DNA from: Flavobacteriia bacterium 40-80
Lineage (GTDB): Bacteria; Bacteroidota; Bacteroidia; Flavobacteriales_D; Crocinitomicaceae
Reading direction: 5' to 3'
NCBI GenBank assembly: GCA_001899145.1
Contig: MKVF01000021.1
Span: 62,001-126,000, forward strand
Length of the DNA stretch: 64,000 nucleotides
The notes below the pieces were generated by a model. It made no database searches. It saw nothing but the letters and a program-made list of their open reading frames with translations, and was not told the DNA's origin. Both the position numbers and the translations under genes were made by a program. Below are positions 25,501-32,747 of the stretch, piece after piece (position 1 is the first letter of the stretch; each line of letters begins with the position of its first letter).

Positions 25501-26943
25501 TGCCATTGGGCGAAACATTTTCCCTTCGATTCCCTGCAATGTGAGAATCGGAATATAGACTATGAAAATGATAATTTGCCCGAAAACGGCACTGTTCATC
25601 ATTCTTCCGGCAGATTCTGTAACCATACCATCCATTTCTTCTGTGGGAATTTTTGCCAGATTCCTGAATTTTTTATTGAGCATCAACTGGTGTAAAACCG
25701 ATTCTACAATGATGACCGCTCCATCGATAATCAATCCGAAATCCAAAGCACCCAAGCTCATCAGATTTCCGCTTACGCCGAAAAGATTCATCATACAAAT
25801 GGCAAAAAGCATCGCCAACGGAATAACTGATGCCACTAAAAGTCCGGCTCTGAAATTTCCAAGAAATAAAACCAGCACAAAAACAACAATTAAAGCGCCT
25901 TCCAAAAGATTCCTTTCTACGGTGCTGATGGCGTTGTTCACCATTTTGGTACGGTCTAGGAATGGCTCAAGAACGACACCTTCGGGAAGTGTTTTCTGGA
26001 TTTGAGCCACTTTGGATTTGACATCTTTGATGACCTGGCTGCTGTTAGCACCTTTCAGCATCATCACCACCGCTCCGGAAACTTCGCCATTATCGTTATA
26101 GGTCATCGCACCGTAACGGGTGGCGTAACCTGTTTTTACATCTGCCACATCACGAATGAAAAGCGGAACATCGTTATTTTTATTGGTAATAGAAATATTT
26201 TGAATGTCTTCTATATTTCCCACCAAACCTTCGCTTCGGATATACAAAACTGTTGGTCCTTTTTCGATATAAGCGCCGCCTGTATTTTGATTGTTGGCAT
26301 TGAGCGCATCAAAAACATCGTTGATGGTAATGCCGTAAGCGTTAAGTTTATCAGGGTTTACAGCAATTTCATATTGTTTGAGCTTTCCTCCGAAACTGCT
26401 GACCTCGGCTACGCCTTTTACCTGAAGCAATTGCCTGCGGACAATCCAGTCCTGAATGGTTCTGAGTTCTGTAATGTTATATTTCTGTTCGAAGCCTTTT
26501 TTCGGACGGACAACGTATTGGTAAATTTCACCCAAACCTGTGGAAATAGGTCCCAATTGTGGATTCCCTATCCCTTGCGGGATTTCTGACTGTACCTGCT
26601 GCAATCGTTCTGCAACCTGTTGCCTTGCCCAATAGACATCGACGCCATCGTCAAAAACAATGGTCACAAGTGAAAGTCCGAATCGGGAAAAACTGCGGAT
26701 TTCTTTCAGTCCGGCAATATTGGAATTGGCCTGCTCGATGGGGAATGTGACCAACCGTTCTATATCTGTTGCGCCAAAAGACGGCGCAATGGTAATAACC
26801 TGCACCTGATTGTTGGTAATATCCGGCACGGCATCTATCGGCAACTTTGTTACCTGATAGGAACCTACACCAATCAAACCAAGAATCAGTAATGCTATAA
26901 TGAGTTTGTTCTTTACAGAAAACTCAATGATTTTTGTAAGCAT
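22600..26943 (-). CDS. CzcA/CusA-type RND metal pump fused to a TolC-like outer-membrane factor
   Basis: A 1447-residue fusion. Residues 1-1030 are a heavy-metal RND pump (VTKLPIDAVPDITNNQVQV; ALDFGLIIDGAVIIVES in TM4 with the proton-relay acidic residues; GGEFIPSLEEGDFAV). From about 1039 the chain restarts like a separate outer-membrane factor: MKKPKIKTITPILIFILMIG then a NAQ cleavage-like site and TISLDEAINLAVQNNRNLKN, a TolC/CzcC pattern to the end. Such fusions recur in Bacteroidota. How one chain spans both membranes, or whether it is cleaved at the internal signal, is unknown. The adaptor follows directly, so all efflux parts are encoded by two genes. Confidence 0.9.
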   Translation of the reverse strand: MLTKIIEFSVKNKLIIALLILGLIGVGSYQVTKLPIDAVPDITNNQVQVITIAPSFGATDIERLVTFPIEQANSNIAGLKEIRSFSRFGLSLVTIVFDDGVDVYWARQQVAERLQQVQSEIPQGIGNPQLGPISTGLGEIYQYVVRPKKGFEQKYNITELRTIQDWIVRRQLLQVKGVAEVSSFGGKLKQYEIAVNPDKLNAYGITINDVFDALNANNQNTGGAYIEKGPTVLYIRSEGLVGNIEDIQNISITNKNNDVPLFIRDVADVKTGYATRYGAMTYNDNGEVSGAVVMMLKGANSSQVIKDVKSKVAQIQKTLPEGVVLEPFLDRTKMVNNAISTVERNLLEGALIVVFVLVLFLGNFRAGLLVASVIPLAMLFAICMMNLFGVSGNLMSLGALDFGLIIDGAVIIVESVLHQLMLNKKFRNLAKIPTEEMDGMVTESAGRMMNSAVFGQIIIFIVYIPILTLQGIEGKMFRPMAETVAFALLGAFLLSLTYIPMMSSVLLKKRSLKPSFSDRMMKKIEGVYVKTLLKVIKIPKTIFAVISVLFIAAIILMSRMGGEFIPSLEEGDFAVDTRVLPGSNLTTTIESTQKAAHILKTRFPEVEKVVTKIGSGEVPTDPMPMDASDMMVILKDKKEWTSAKTFPELSEKMSKALEDVPGITVGFQYPVAMRFNELMTGARQDVVIKIFGDNLDSLVQNANKLGKIIETVKGTQNLYIEPVSGLPQVVVEYNRPAIAQYHLSVADVNRIINTAFAGQSTGLVFEGEKRFDMVVRLNSNDRKNINDIRNLLVPTPAGNQIPLNQLAKVDIVQGPNQIQRENAQRRIVVGFNIKNRDVQSIVEELQQKVDKQIKLPAGYSMTYGGSFENLNNAKQRLMVAVPLALALIFVLLFLAFKSIKESLLIYTAIPLSIIGGVFLLNARGMPFSISAAVGFIALFGVAVLNGIVLISEFNRLHKSGIRNIVRIVVDGGESRLRPVLMTACVASLGFIPMAVSNGAGAEVQRPLATVVIGGLILATFLTLFVLPLLYINIENGFKMKKPKIKTITPILIFILMIGSVKLNAQTTISLDEAINLAVQNNRNLKNEKLRSDFAKALIKTSTADIPQTSVSAEYGQINSAYKDMKFGVSQSIAFPTVYKKQKNLYTEEWKKSQLNVSLKEFELKKLVSQTYFQLVYWKEKEKLLNEALQLYSNFLEKASLRLKAGESNVLEKATASNQKSAIDIQLKQIQQEVKTLQLQFQWLLNSEVEYLPLETSKTNLSNPEISSHPLLKMLEQQKTVAEKQTEVEKSRLLPGLQLAYNLNSFKGTGADDKIYNATPQFHSVMLGVGIPIFSGGQKARIEASKVAENIAENDRINTEFSLNIKATQLRQIYQTNLEIVNRYEVSELKNAEIITETAQKQFTNGEINYLEFVMLINQTLALKSNYTDALLKLNESAIELQYLTLNQ

Positions 26944-27110
26944 ATTTAATTCTGTTAATCGTAAAAAATAATTGAATGTGATTTTATAACCGCCAATGAA
27001 TTATTGACAGAAAACCCGACACCTAAAAAAATGTATAGATGCTGCTTTCCGAATTTTTTCAAAAACAGTAATATCAGATGAATGAACTCACCTGAAAAAA
27101 TCAAAAAAGA

Positions 27111-27506
27111 TTAACAGAATTTCGGAGGCTGCCAGATGGCATTGATGATTTCCCTACTCAAATATGCATCATTGTATGAAGCAATTTTCCGTTTAACGAC
27201 GGGTAAATTATGATTTTCAATTTCAAACCATACCGCAGAACCCGGGGTAAAAACAATGGTTAAAAAATCATGATGGCTAATAAAAGGCAATTTCTGATCC
27301 TGTTCGTAGTCATCATCATGCGGATGATTTTGCAAATGATTCCCTGCATAGTGAAGCTTCAGAAAATCCAAAACAGATATATTGGAATTTTTAGCTTTAT
27401 GTTCAAAAAAGTGTTCTACCAAAACGGGAAATTTCAGCAACTGGTACAGCTCTGTTGTAGCACAGAGATATAAGGAAAGTAATATGACCGCCAAACACTT
27501 TTTCAC
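27111..27506 (-). CDS. Small exported His/Asp-containing protein of the metal-efflux locus
   Basis: A 131-residue protein with an N-terminal signal-like segment (CLAVILLSLYLCATTELY) and a His/Asp-rich stretch NHLQNHPHDDDYEQDQ that could bind metal ions. It has the conserved-looking tail SREIINAIWQPPKFC. Small proteins of this kind commonly precede czcA in Bacteroidota, but I know no function. It is the first gene of the metal run, 167 bp upstream of the CzcA-TolC fusion. A metal-sensing or chaperone role is only inferred. Confidence 0.6.
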   Translation of the reverse strand: MKKCLAVILLSLYLCATTELYQLLKFPVLVEHFFEHKAKNSNISVLDFLKLHYAGNHLQNHPHDDDYEQDQKLPFISHHDFLTIVFTPGSAVWFEIENHNLPVVKRKIASYNDAYLSREIINAIWQPPKFC

Positions 27507-27602
27507 TTTACAAAGGTATTAATAATCAGGTATTTTTTATTAAGTTTTTCTATTTTATAATATTTCTAAAGAAGGTAATACTATTAAGAATTAGTAATTT
27601 CT

Positions 27603-28634
27603 TTAATCATAGTATTTTTTCTTTAACCATAAACTTGCCCTTACTAATAATATCAGTACAGGAACTTCTACCAATGGCCCTATAACGCCTACAAATGCCT
27701 GTGGGGAATGAATACCAAATACTGCTATTGCTACGGCTATTGCCAATTCAAAATTGTTTCCTGTGGCTGTAAATGCGATGGATGCGTTTTTATCGTAGGG
27801 AACTTTCAGCCATTTATTGATAAAGAAACTAACGAAAAACATCAGTACAAAATAGATGATTAACGGTATGGCTACTTTTACCACATCGATTGGCAACTCT
27901 ACTATTTTATCGCCTTTCAGACTGAACATCAATACGATTGTAAACAATAAAGCATATAATGTAATGGGCGATATTCTGGGTACAAATTTTCTATTATACC
28001 ATTCTATACCTTTTGATTTTACCAATGTGTAACGGCTTATAAAACCTGCTAAAAATGGAATGCCTAAGTATATCAATACACTTTCTGTAACATCTTTCAT
28101 TGATACAGTTACATTGAAATTTGCCAATCCTAATTTGCTTGGTAATACGTTGATGAATAACCACACTAAGAAGCTGTAAGAAAGGACTTGAAAAACGCTA
28201 TTTAACGCAACTAACATCGCTGTATATTCTCTGTTGGCTTTCGCTAAATCACTCCAAACAATTACCATTGCGATACATCTCGCCAGACCTATCAGTATCA
28301 AGCCTGTCATATAACCGAGTTCGTTCCGTAAAAACAAAATGGCTAATATGAACATCAAAACAGGCCCTATAACCCAATTGAGCAATAAGGATATTACAAT
28401 TACTTTTTTATCCTTAAATGCTTGTGGCAATAATGAATAATCAACTTTTGCCAATGGTGGGTACATCATCAGTATTAAACCTATTGCCAATGGAATATTT
28501 GTAGTGCCTACGGATAAAGCATTTGTGATTTTTGAAATGCCCGGAAAGAAATATCCTAAACCTATGCCTACTGCCATTGCAAGGAATATCCATAAGGTTA
28601 GGTACCTGTCTAAGAATTTTAGTTTTGGTTGCAT
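27603..28634 (-). CDS. acr3: ACR3-family arsenite efflux transporter
   Basis: A 343-residue inner-membrane carrier with ten hydrophobic segments. The ACR3 hallmarks are present: [20 protein letters not shown] at the start, the cysteine-bearing [19 protein letters not shown] in TM4, and [19 protein letters not shown] near the end. It exports arsenite using the proton gradient. It is the last gene of the arsenic operon, 3 bp after the arsenate-reductase gene. Confidence 0.93.
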   Translation of the reverse strand: MQPKLKFLDRYLTLWIFLAMAVGIGLGYFFPGISKITNALSVGTTNIPLAIGLILMMYPPLAKVDYSLLPQAFKDKKVIVISLLLNWVIGPVLMFILAILFLRNELGYMTGLILIGLARCIAMVIVWSDLAKANREYTAMLVALNSVFQVLSYSFLVWLFINVLPSKLGLANFNVTVSMKDVTESVLIYLGIPFLAGFISRYTLVKSKGIEWYNRKFVPRISPITLYALLFTIVLMFSLKGDKIVELPIDVVKVAIPLIIYFVLMFFVSFFINKWLKVPYDKNASIAFTATGNNFELAIAVAIAVFGIHSPQAFVGVIGPLVEVPVLILLVRASLWLKKKYYD

Positions 28635-28637
28635 GGG

Positions 28638-29249
28638 TTATTGACTGATTTTTGAAAAAACATAAAACATTTCCGTTGCTATCTGCAAACTTCTTTCTGC
28701 ATATACCTGTGGTTGCTCCGGTGTATTGTCTGAAATTTTTGGATCTTCAAATGTGACAGGTATTCTTTTTTCCGCACCTGCAATAAAAGGGCATCCAGCG
28801 TCTGCCTGTGAACAGGTCATAATGGCTGCAAACGCTGATACAGGATTAAAAGGGTTATCGTATTTTTTTGAAAAACCAATTATAGGTAAAGCATTATCGC
28901 TGTACTTTATAGCATATACAGGATTATTATTTTCTGAAATTTTGAAAATGCTAAAACCCTGATTAATCAATGTTTCTGCAACTTTCGGGAATAGTGCGGT
29001 TTCTTCTGTACCGCCCGAATAGCAATGTACGTTTGGAATATTAAAATGTGCCGACGCTGCCTGTGCCCAAACCTGTGACAAATGGCTTCTTCGGGAATTG
29101 TGGGTACATATGAAATTGATATTTATATCCTGCCTGTCGTTTACTTTTTGTTGTATAAAATCTATCAACGGTTGTAATATGGTTTTACGTCCTTCGCTGA
29201 TATTTTGTAGTGCTAATTGCTCTATTGTTTTTGATAATGTTGGATACAT
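28638..29249 (-). CDS. arsC: Low-molecular-weight tyrosine-phosphatase-like arsenate reductase
   Basis: A 203-residue protein of the LMW-PTP fold. The P-loop is CTHNSRRS with nucleophile Cys48 and Arg54 (CX5R), and the downstream Cys pair lies in TCSQADAGCPF. The length exceeds the usual 130-150 residues because of a ~40-residue helical N-terminus and an insertion. Placed directly before acr3, it most likely reduces arsenate to arsenite for export. Cys in the TCSQADAGC loop may serve the redox cycle, as in thioredoxin-linked enzymes. Confidence 0.87.
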   Translation of the reverse strand: MYPTLSKTIEQLALQNISEGRKTILQPLIDFIQQKVNDRQDININFICTHNSRRSHLSQVWAQAASAHFNIPNVHCYSGGTEETALFPKVAETLINQGFSIFKISENNNPVYAIKYSDNALPIIGFSKKYDNPFNPVSAFAAIMTCSQADAGCPFIAGAEKRIPVTFEDPKISDNTPEQPQVYAERSLQIATEMFYVFSKISQ

Positions 29250-29272
29250 AGTCTTTTGTTTTTTAATACTAA

Positions 29273-29764
29273 TTAGTCTATCCCAATATTTTTAATTCTG
29301 TATTCCATTAGTATATTGTCTTTCCAAATGCCGTTTTTCTTTCCTATTTTTTCTCTATAACCTACCATTCTGAAACCGCATTTTTCGTGTAACTTGATAC
29401 TGCTTTGATTTTCGGAGAATATACCGGATTGCAACATCCATATTCCGTTGGCTTCGCTTTGTTTAATCAATTCATTCAATAAGATTTTTCCAATGCCTTT
29501 ACCTCTTTCTTTTTGTGCTATGTAAACACTTACTTCTGCAACTCCTGCATATACGCATCGGCTTGAAACTGGTGTTAAAGCCGTCCAACCAAGCATTTTA
29601 TTATTTTCATAAATGCTAATCCTGCAAAAGTCAAGATGTCCTTTGTTCCAATCTTCCCATTGTGGTAAATCATTTTGAAAAGTGGCTATATTGGTTGCTA
29701 ATCCCTGTTTATAGATTTCTACAACTTCTGAAAAATTATCTTTGGTAATTGGTCTAATCTCCAT
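29273..29764 (-). CDS. GNAT acetyltransferase of the arsenic operon (ArsN/phosphinothricin type)
   Basis: A 163-residue N-acetyltransferase like those named phosphinothricin acetyltransferase. It has EIRPITKDNFSEVVEIYKQG at the start, the acetyl-CoA loop QKERGKGIGKILL, and the late helix SIKLHEKCGFRMVGYRE. In arsenic operons this group (ArsN) can acetylate arsinothricin-like organoarsenicals; that substrate is inferred from context. I start at ATG 29764 because the upstream frame overlaps the previous gene. It lies 11 bp after the DUF6428 gene and 23 bp before arsC. Confidence 0.82.
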   Translation of the reverse strand: MEIRPITKDNFSEVVEIYKQGLATNIATFQNDLPQWEDWNKGHLDFCRISIYENNKMLGWTALTPVSSRCVYAGVAEVSVYIAQKERGKGIGKILLNELIKQSEANGIWMLQSGIFSENQSSIKLHEKCGFRMVGYREKIGKKNGIWKDNILMEYRIKNIGID

Positions 29765-29775
29765 TGTTACGGTAT

Positions 29776-30285
29776 TTAGCAACATCCCGAATTAGGTGTA
29801 CAGCAAGCATTATTCAAGTCTGATAATTTTACTTTCTGTTTTTCGAAAGGAATACCGCAAGCATCTTGAGCTAAACAGGCGGTTTGTTTGTTCTTCAGTA
29901 TAAAATGATTTCCGTTAAAATCCAAATCGTATTTACCAATCGTTTGCAAACCATTTATTGTTTGATTTGGCGTTTGAGAATCTGCGATTGCGCTTTGGTA
30001 TTCTACTTCTATCTCCGCATCTTCAATACCTAATTTTTCTTCGGATAGTTTGATGATGTTTAATAGTTTGGCTGGTTTTAATCTGTGTTCAAAGTCGTTA
30101 GCATTCCATAATTGGAAATTGACAACTTTTTCGTTTCTTATGGTTCCGCCACAATCAATAAAATGTTTTGTGATTACACCTACTTCTGTAACGTGGAAAT
30201 GCTCCGGTACAAATGTTCCGTCCTCTAATTGAAATTCAACATTATCTAATGCTGGTAAGATTTCTTTGATGTTTGATAGTTTCAT
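29776..30285 (-). CDS. DUF6428 family protein of the arsenic operon
   Basis: A 169-residue cytosolic protein, recognised as the DUF6428 type found in Bacteroidota ars operons. Its N-terminal two thirds look like a compact alpha/beta domain with conserved PEHFHVTEVG and IDCGGTIR. The C-terminus has several cysteines (QTACLAQDACGIPF, NACCTPNSGCC), which suits As(III) binding. A role as arsenic chaperone or regulator is an inference. It is the first structural gene of the operon, after a candidate ArsR operator. Confidence 0.78.
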   Translation of the reverse strand: MKLSNIKEILPALDNVEFQLEDGTFVPEHFHVTEVGVITKHFIDCGGTIRNEKVVNFQLWNANDFEHRLKPAKLLNIIKLSEEKLGIEDAEIEVEYQSAIADSQTPNQTINGLQTIGKYDLDFNGNHFILKNKQTACLAQDACGIPFEKQKVKLSDLNNACCTPNSGCC

Positions 30286-30365
30286 AAAATTTCTATTTTA
30301 TTATGATATTCTGTTACGCTTTATAATTCTGTATTTAAGGCACTATTATTAAGATATGTTACATT

Positions 30366-30378
30366 GCAATATAACGAT
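30366..30378. promoter_or_regulatory. Candidate ArsR operator 1
   Basis: GCAATATAACGAT, differing by one base from 30751-30763 upstream of arsR itself. It lies between arsR and the DUF6428 gene, where it could control a second, internal promoter. Confidence 0.5.
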
Positions 30379-30402
30379 ATTAAGAGATCTAAAAAAATGC
30401 TT

Positions 30403-30732
30403 TTAACAGCATTGATTTACTTTTACTTCCTGCTCAAAGAATTGATTAAAAAGCCCTTGTACTTCTTTCCACTTCTTTTCTTCTATGCAATAACAAACAG
30501 ATTTTCCTTCTATTGTTCCCTTAATAATACCTATGTTTTTTAACTCCTTTAGGTGTTGCGAAATAGTTGCCTGTGCCAAACCCAATTCATCCACCAAATC
30601 ATTGCAAATACAGGCTTTCTGATTGATAATATATTGAAGTATGGCGATCCTTGCAGGATGCCCCAATACTTTAAACAAAGAAGCCAATTTATTTTGTTCA
30701 TCCGAAAATATATCTGATTTAGTAAGTCCCAT
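30403..30732 (-). CDS. arsR: ArsR-family metalloregulator
   Basis: A 109-residue winged-helix repressor. The recognition helix region is GLAQATISQHLKELKNIGII. A cysteine pair in KACICNDL near residues 49-51 matches the alpha-3 As(III) site of classical ArsR, and the C-terminus ends with QCC. It should repress the arsenic operon and release DNA on binding arsenite. It starts the operon, with a candidate operator (CATCG-N8-CGATG at 30747-30764) just upstream. Confidence 0.9.
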   Translation of the reverse strand: MGLTKSDIFSDEQNKLASLFKVLGHPARIAILQYIINQKACICNDLVDELGLAQATISQHLKELKNIGIIKGTIEGKSVCYCIEEKKWKEVQGLFNQFFEQEVKVNQCC

Positions 30733-30746
30733 AGCTCATATTTTAT

Positions 30747-30764
30747 CATCGCAATATTACGATG
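30747..30764. promoter_or_regulatory. Candidate ArsR operator 2
   Basis: CATCGCAATATTACGATG is an interrupted palindrome 15 bp upstream of the arsR start. It contains GCAATATTACGAT, nearly repeated at 30366. This would allow autoregulation. Confidence 0.55.
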
Positions 30765-30811
30765 TTATTTTTTAACTGCAAAATGTTTTCTGAAAAAAAA
30801 TTGTATTGAGT

Positions 30812-32029
30812 TTAGTTGATGTATTGTTCAACTGCTTTATCCAACTCCTCGCTGATTACCTTGGCGTAAATCTGCGTGATGCCAATATCTGAATGGTCTA
30901 AGAGTTTTGAAACATATTCTATCCGCATTCCATTATTTAAAGCATTGGTAGCAAAAGTATGACGGCTTAAATGGAAGGAAAGTGAAAAAGGCAATTCCAT
31001 ATCCTTACCCAATCTTCGCAATTTCTGACCACACAAAATATTTTTAGCATTGATGATGTGTGCCTGGTATTCTTCGTTGGCTTCAAACAACTCTACATCT
31101 TCAATTATCGGGAAAACAAAATCCGATGGTTGCGAAAATTCGGTTTTGTATTGGTGCAAAATACCCAATGCTACCTGTCCGATTTTAAAAGTGTGGGTTC
31201 TTCTGGTTTTACGTATTTCCTTGGTGATGCGTTGTTCTTTCTCGTTAAAGTGTTCCCATTTCAGACTCACCACATCGCTAAAACGTAAACCGCCTGCATA
31301 CACCGCAAAAATGAACATATCTCTAAATATTTCGTCTTTTCCGGTATATTCAATTTTTAGGGTTCTTAGCTTTTCAATCTGCTCTTTGTTCAGATATAAA
31401 CGTTTGCCTTTATCTCTTTTTACTTTCACTTTTGAAAATGGATAAATAGCTTCTGAAATAATATCTTCCCTTTGTGCATCCCGAAACATAACCGATAAAA
31501 TCAGCAATGAATAATGTATCGTGGTGCCGCCATTTTTCAACGTATTGGAAAGATAGTTTACGTAGTCTTTCAACATTGTAACTGTAATATCATCGAAATA
31601 CACATCTCTATGCCCAACAAATTTTTCAAACTTAGCTACGTACTGTTTGTAGTTTTTATAAGTAGCAACCGATACCGTTCCTTTTATACGCTCACAACGG
31701 TTGTAAGCATATTCAAAGAAGTTTGCCATATCCTTACCCTTTATTGCTTCCTTTAGTTTTCTTGCTGATACAGATTGGCGTTTGCGTTCGTGGTCTGCTA
31801 CAGTTCCTTCAGCATCAGCAATTTTTTGAGAGAGAAAAGCATTCATCCTTGCACTATTTGGGTGGTTCTTTTTGATTTTCTGCTTTTCATCATCCCATTC
31901 TGTTTGCTTCAGCTTTACTCCTGTAGCTACAAATTTGGCTTTTCTATCCTTTATAACCCTTATGTATAAAGGACTATGACCTGTTTTATCTTCTTGATTT
32001 GTTCTAAGAACTAACTTAATTGATGCCAT
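30812..32029 (-). CDS. int: Tyrosine recombinase (integrase) of the island
   Basis: A protein of about 405 residues with the three domains of Bacteroidota element integrases: an N-terminal arm-binding domain (KLVLRTNQEDKTGHSPLYIR), a SAM-like core-binding domain (FFEYAYNRCERIKGTVSVAT to SVMFRDAQRE), and a C-terminal catalytic domain. Catalytic residues are visible in YAGGLRFSDVVSLKW (Arg), SFHLSRHTFAT (HxxR) and LLDHSDIGITQIYAK (His and the nucleophilic Tyr). I start at ATG 32029, where the family sequence begins; a longer frame reaches 32077. It starts 237 bp inside the right attachment site. Confidence 0.9.
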   Translation of the reverse strand: MASIKLVLRTNQEDKTGHSPLYIRVIKDRKAKFVATGVKLKQTEWDDEKQKIKKNHPNSARMNAFLSQKIADAEGTVADHERKRQSVSARKLKEAIKGKDMANFFEYAYNRCERIKGTVSVATYKNYKQYVAKFEKFVGHRDVYFDDITVTMLKDYVNYLSNTLKNGGTTIHYSLLILSVMFRDAQREDIISEAIYPFSKVKVKRDKGKRLYLNKEQIEKLRTLKIEYTGKDEIFRDMFIFAVYAGGLRFSDVVSLKWEHFNEKEQRITKEIRKTRRTHTFKIGQVALGILHQYKTEFSQPSDFVFPIIEDVELFEANEEYQAHIINAKNILCGQKLRRLGKDMELPFSLSFHLSRHTFATNALNNGMRIEYVSKLLDHSDIGITQIYAKVISEELDKAVEQYIN

Positions 32030-32048
32030 AAAAAAAAGTATTAAGTTT

Positions 32049-32152
32049 GTTGTACTAAATAAATGAAACGAGTGCAATTTGATGAAACCCTTTATTTATC
32101 AGCTATTTCAAAGCGGTGCAACCTGATACAAAGATACAACATTTGGTACAAC
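32049..32152. promoter_or_regulatory. Candidate integrase arm-type sites, right end
   Basis: GTTGTAC (32049-32055), GATACAAC (32133-32140) and GGTACAAC (32145-32152) resemble the AAGTACAAC pair near the left end. They overlap the integrase promoter region, so the integrase may also control its own expression. Confidence 0.4.
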
Positions 32153-32265
32153 AATACTATCTTTTCATTGCTTTTTTATGCTTTATTTTATCCCTGTCAT
32201 TTTTATAACTAATTGATAAATAAGTATTTTAGTGCAAATAGTGACATACGATTTAATACTTTTAA

Positions 32266-32277
32266 TAACATTGTATT
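32266..32277 (+). repeat. Right attachment-site core (attR)
   Basis: TAACATTGTATT, identical to 8195-8206. Sequence to its left (ACTTTTAA) complements the arm to the right of attL. Sequence to its right continues the cassette-type spacer. Confidence 0.8.
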
Positions 32278-32457
32278 GCCAAAAGCGTGGCTGAAAGTGC
32301 AATCCTCAACTTTTCTTCTATTCCGTAAAAACCATTTTTTATCTGCTTTAAAAAATGTAAATTAGTAAACAAAAAAATGGTTTTGTTTACTGCGGTGCTG
32401 AACTCAGCATTTGTACCTTAATTCCCCGGCCTTCGGCAATACCCGAAACGTTGTACG
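32266..32457 (+). repeat. Cassette-type spacer R6, split by the island
   Basis: It opens TAACATTGTATTGCCAAAAG. GTATTGCC (32273-32280) pairs with GGCAATAC (32435-32442). An inner 13-bp stem pairs AAAACCATTTTTT (32328-32340) with 32372-32384, and the unit ends near GTTGTAC (32450-32456). The nested-stem form matches the palindrome at 3052-3246. In the island-free state it would directly follow the transglutaminase stop. Confidence 0.65.
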
Positions 32458-32747
32458 GATTTTAAAAACATTGCTACCCAAAAAACAAATATTTTGACTA
32501 TTCAATTAATATATCAGCTCATACAAAACAGAAAGAAACGGAGTTTTATAATCACTGCTTGTATTCTATTATTTGCTTGTACAAACGTGATTTTGGATTT
32601 TTCTTTTACATAATAGTGTGTTTTACATTTCAGAATCTTTATTGTTTAGCTCTTATTGGATTCTATTCCTTCCTCTTTTGACAGTCATTGCAAAACAATC
32701 CAAAAAATCAGAAAGAACCGAAGTAAAATTAAGTAATAATATACATT
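32458..32747. other. Intergenic stretch, no gene seen
   Basis: AT-rich sequence between the split spacer and the VIT gene. I see no ORF, strong hairpin or repeat. A promoter for the VIT gene must lie here. Confidence 0.4.

Larger units (their letters stand above)
8195..32277. mobile_element. 24-kb integrative genomic island carrying metal and arsenic resistance
   Basis: The direct repeat TAACATTGTATT occurs at 8195-8206 and 32266-32277. Inside it lie inverted ATTAAAAGT arms (8207 onward; complement just before 32266). A tyrosine integrase reads inward from the right end. Removing the interval restores a spacer continuous with TAACATTGTATTGCCAAAAG, which matches the intact spacers at 4027 and 5549. 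The contents are an accessory module, a candidate replication region with a VapE-type protein, an HTH protein, Co/Zn/Cd efflux and arsenic genes. No relaxase, coupling protein or type IV secretion gene is seen, so it is a non-conjugative integrative element, possibly mobilised by a helper. Confidence 0.85.
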
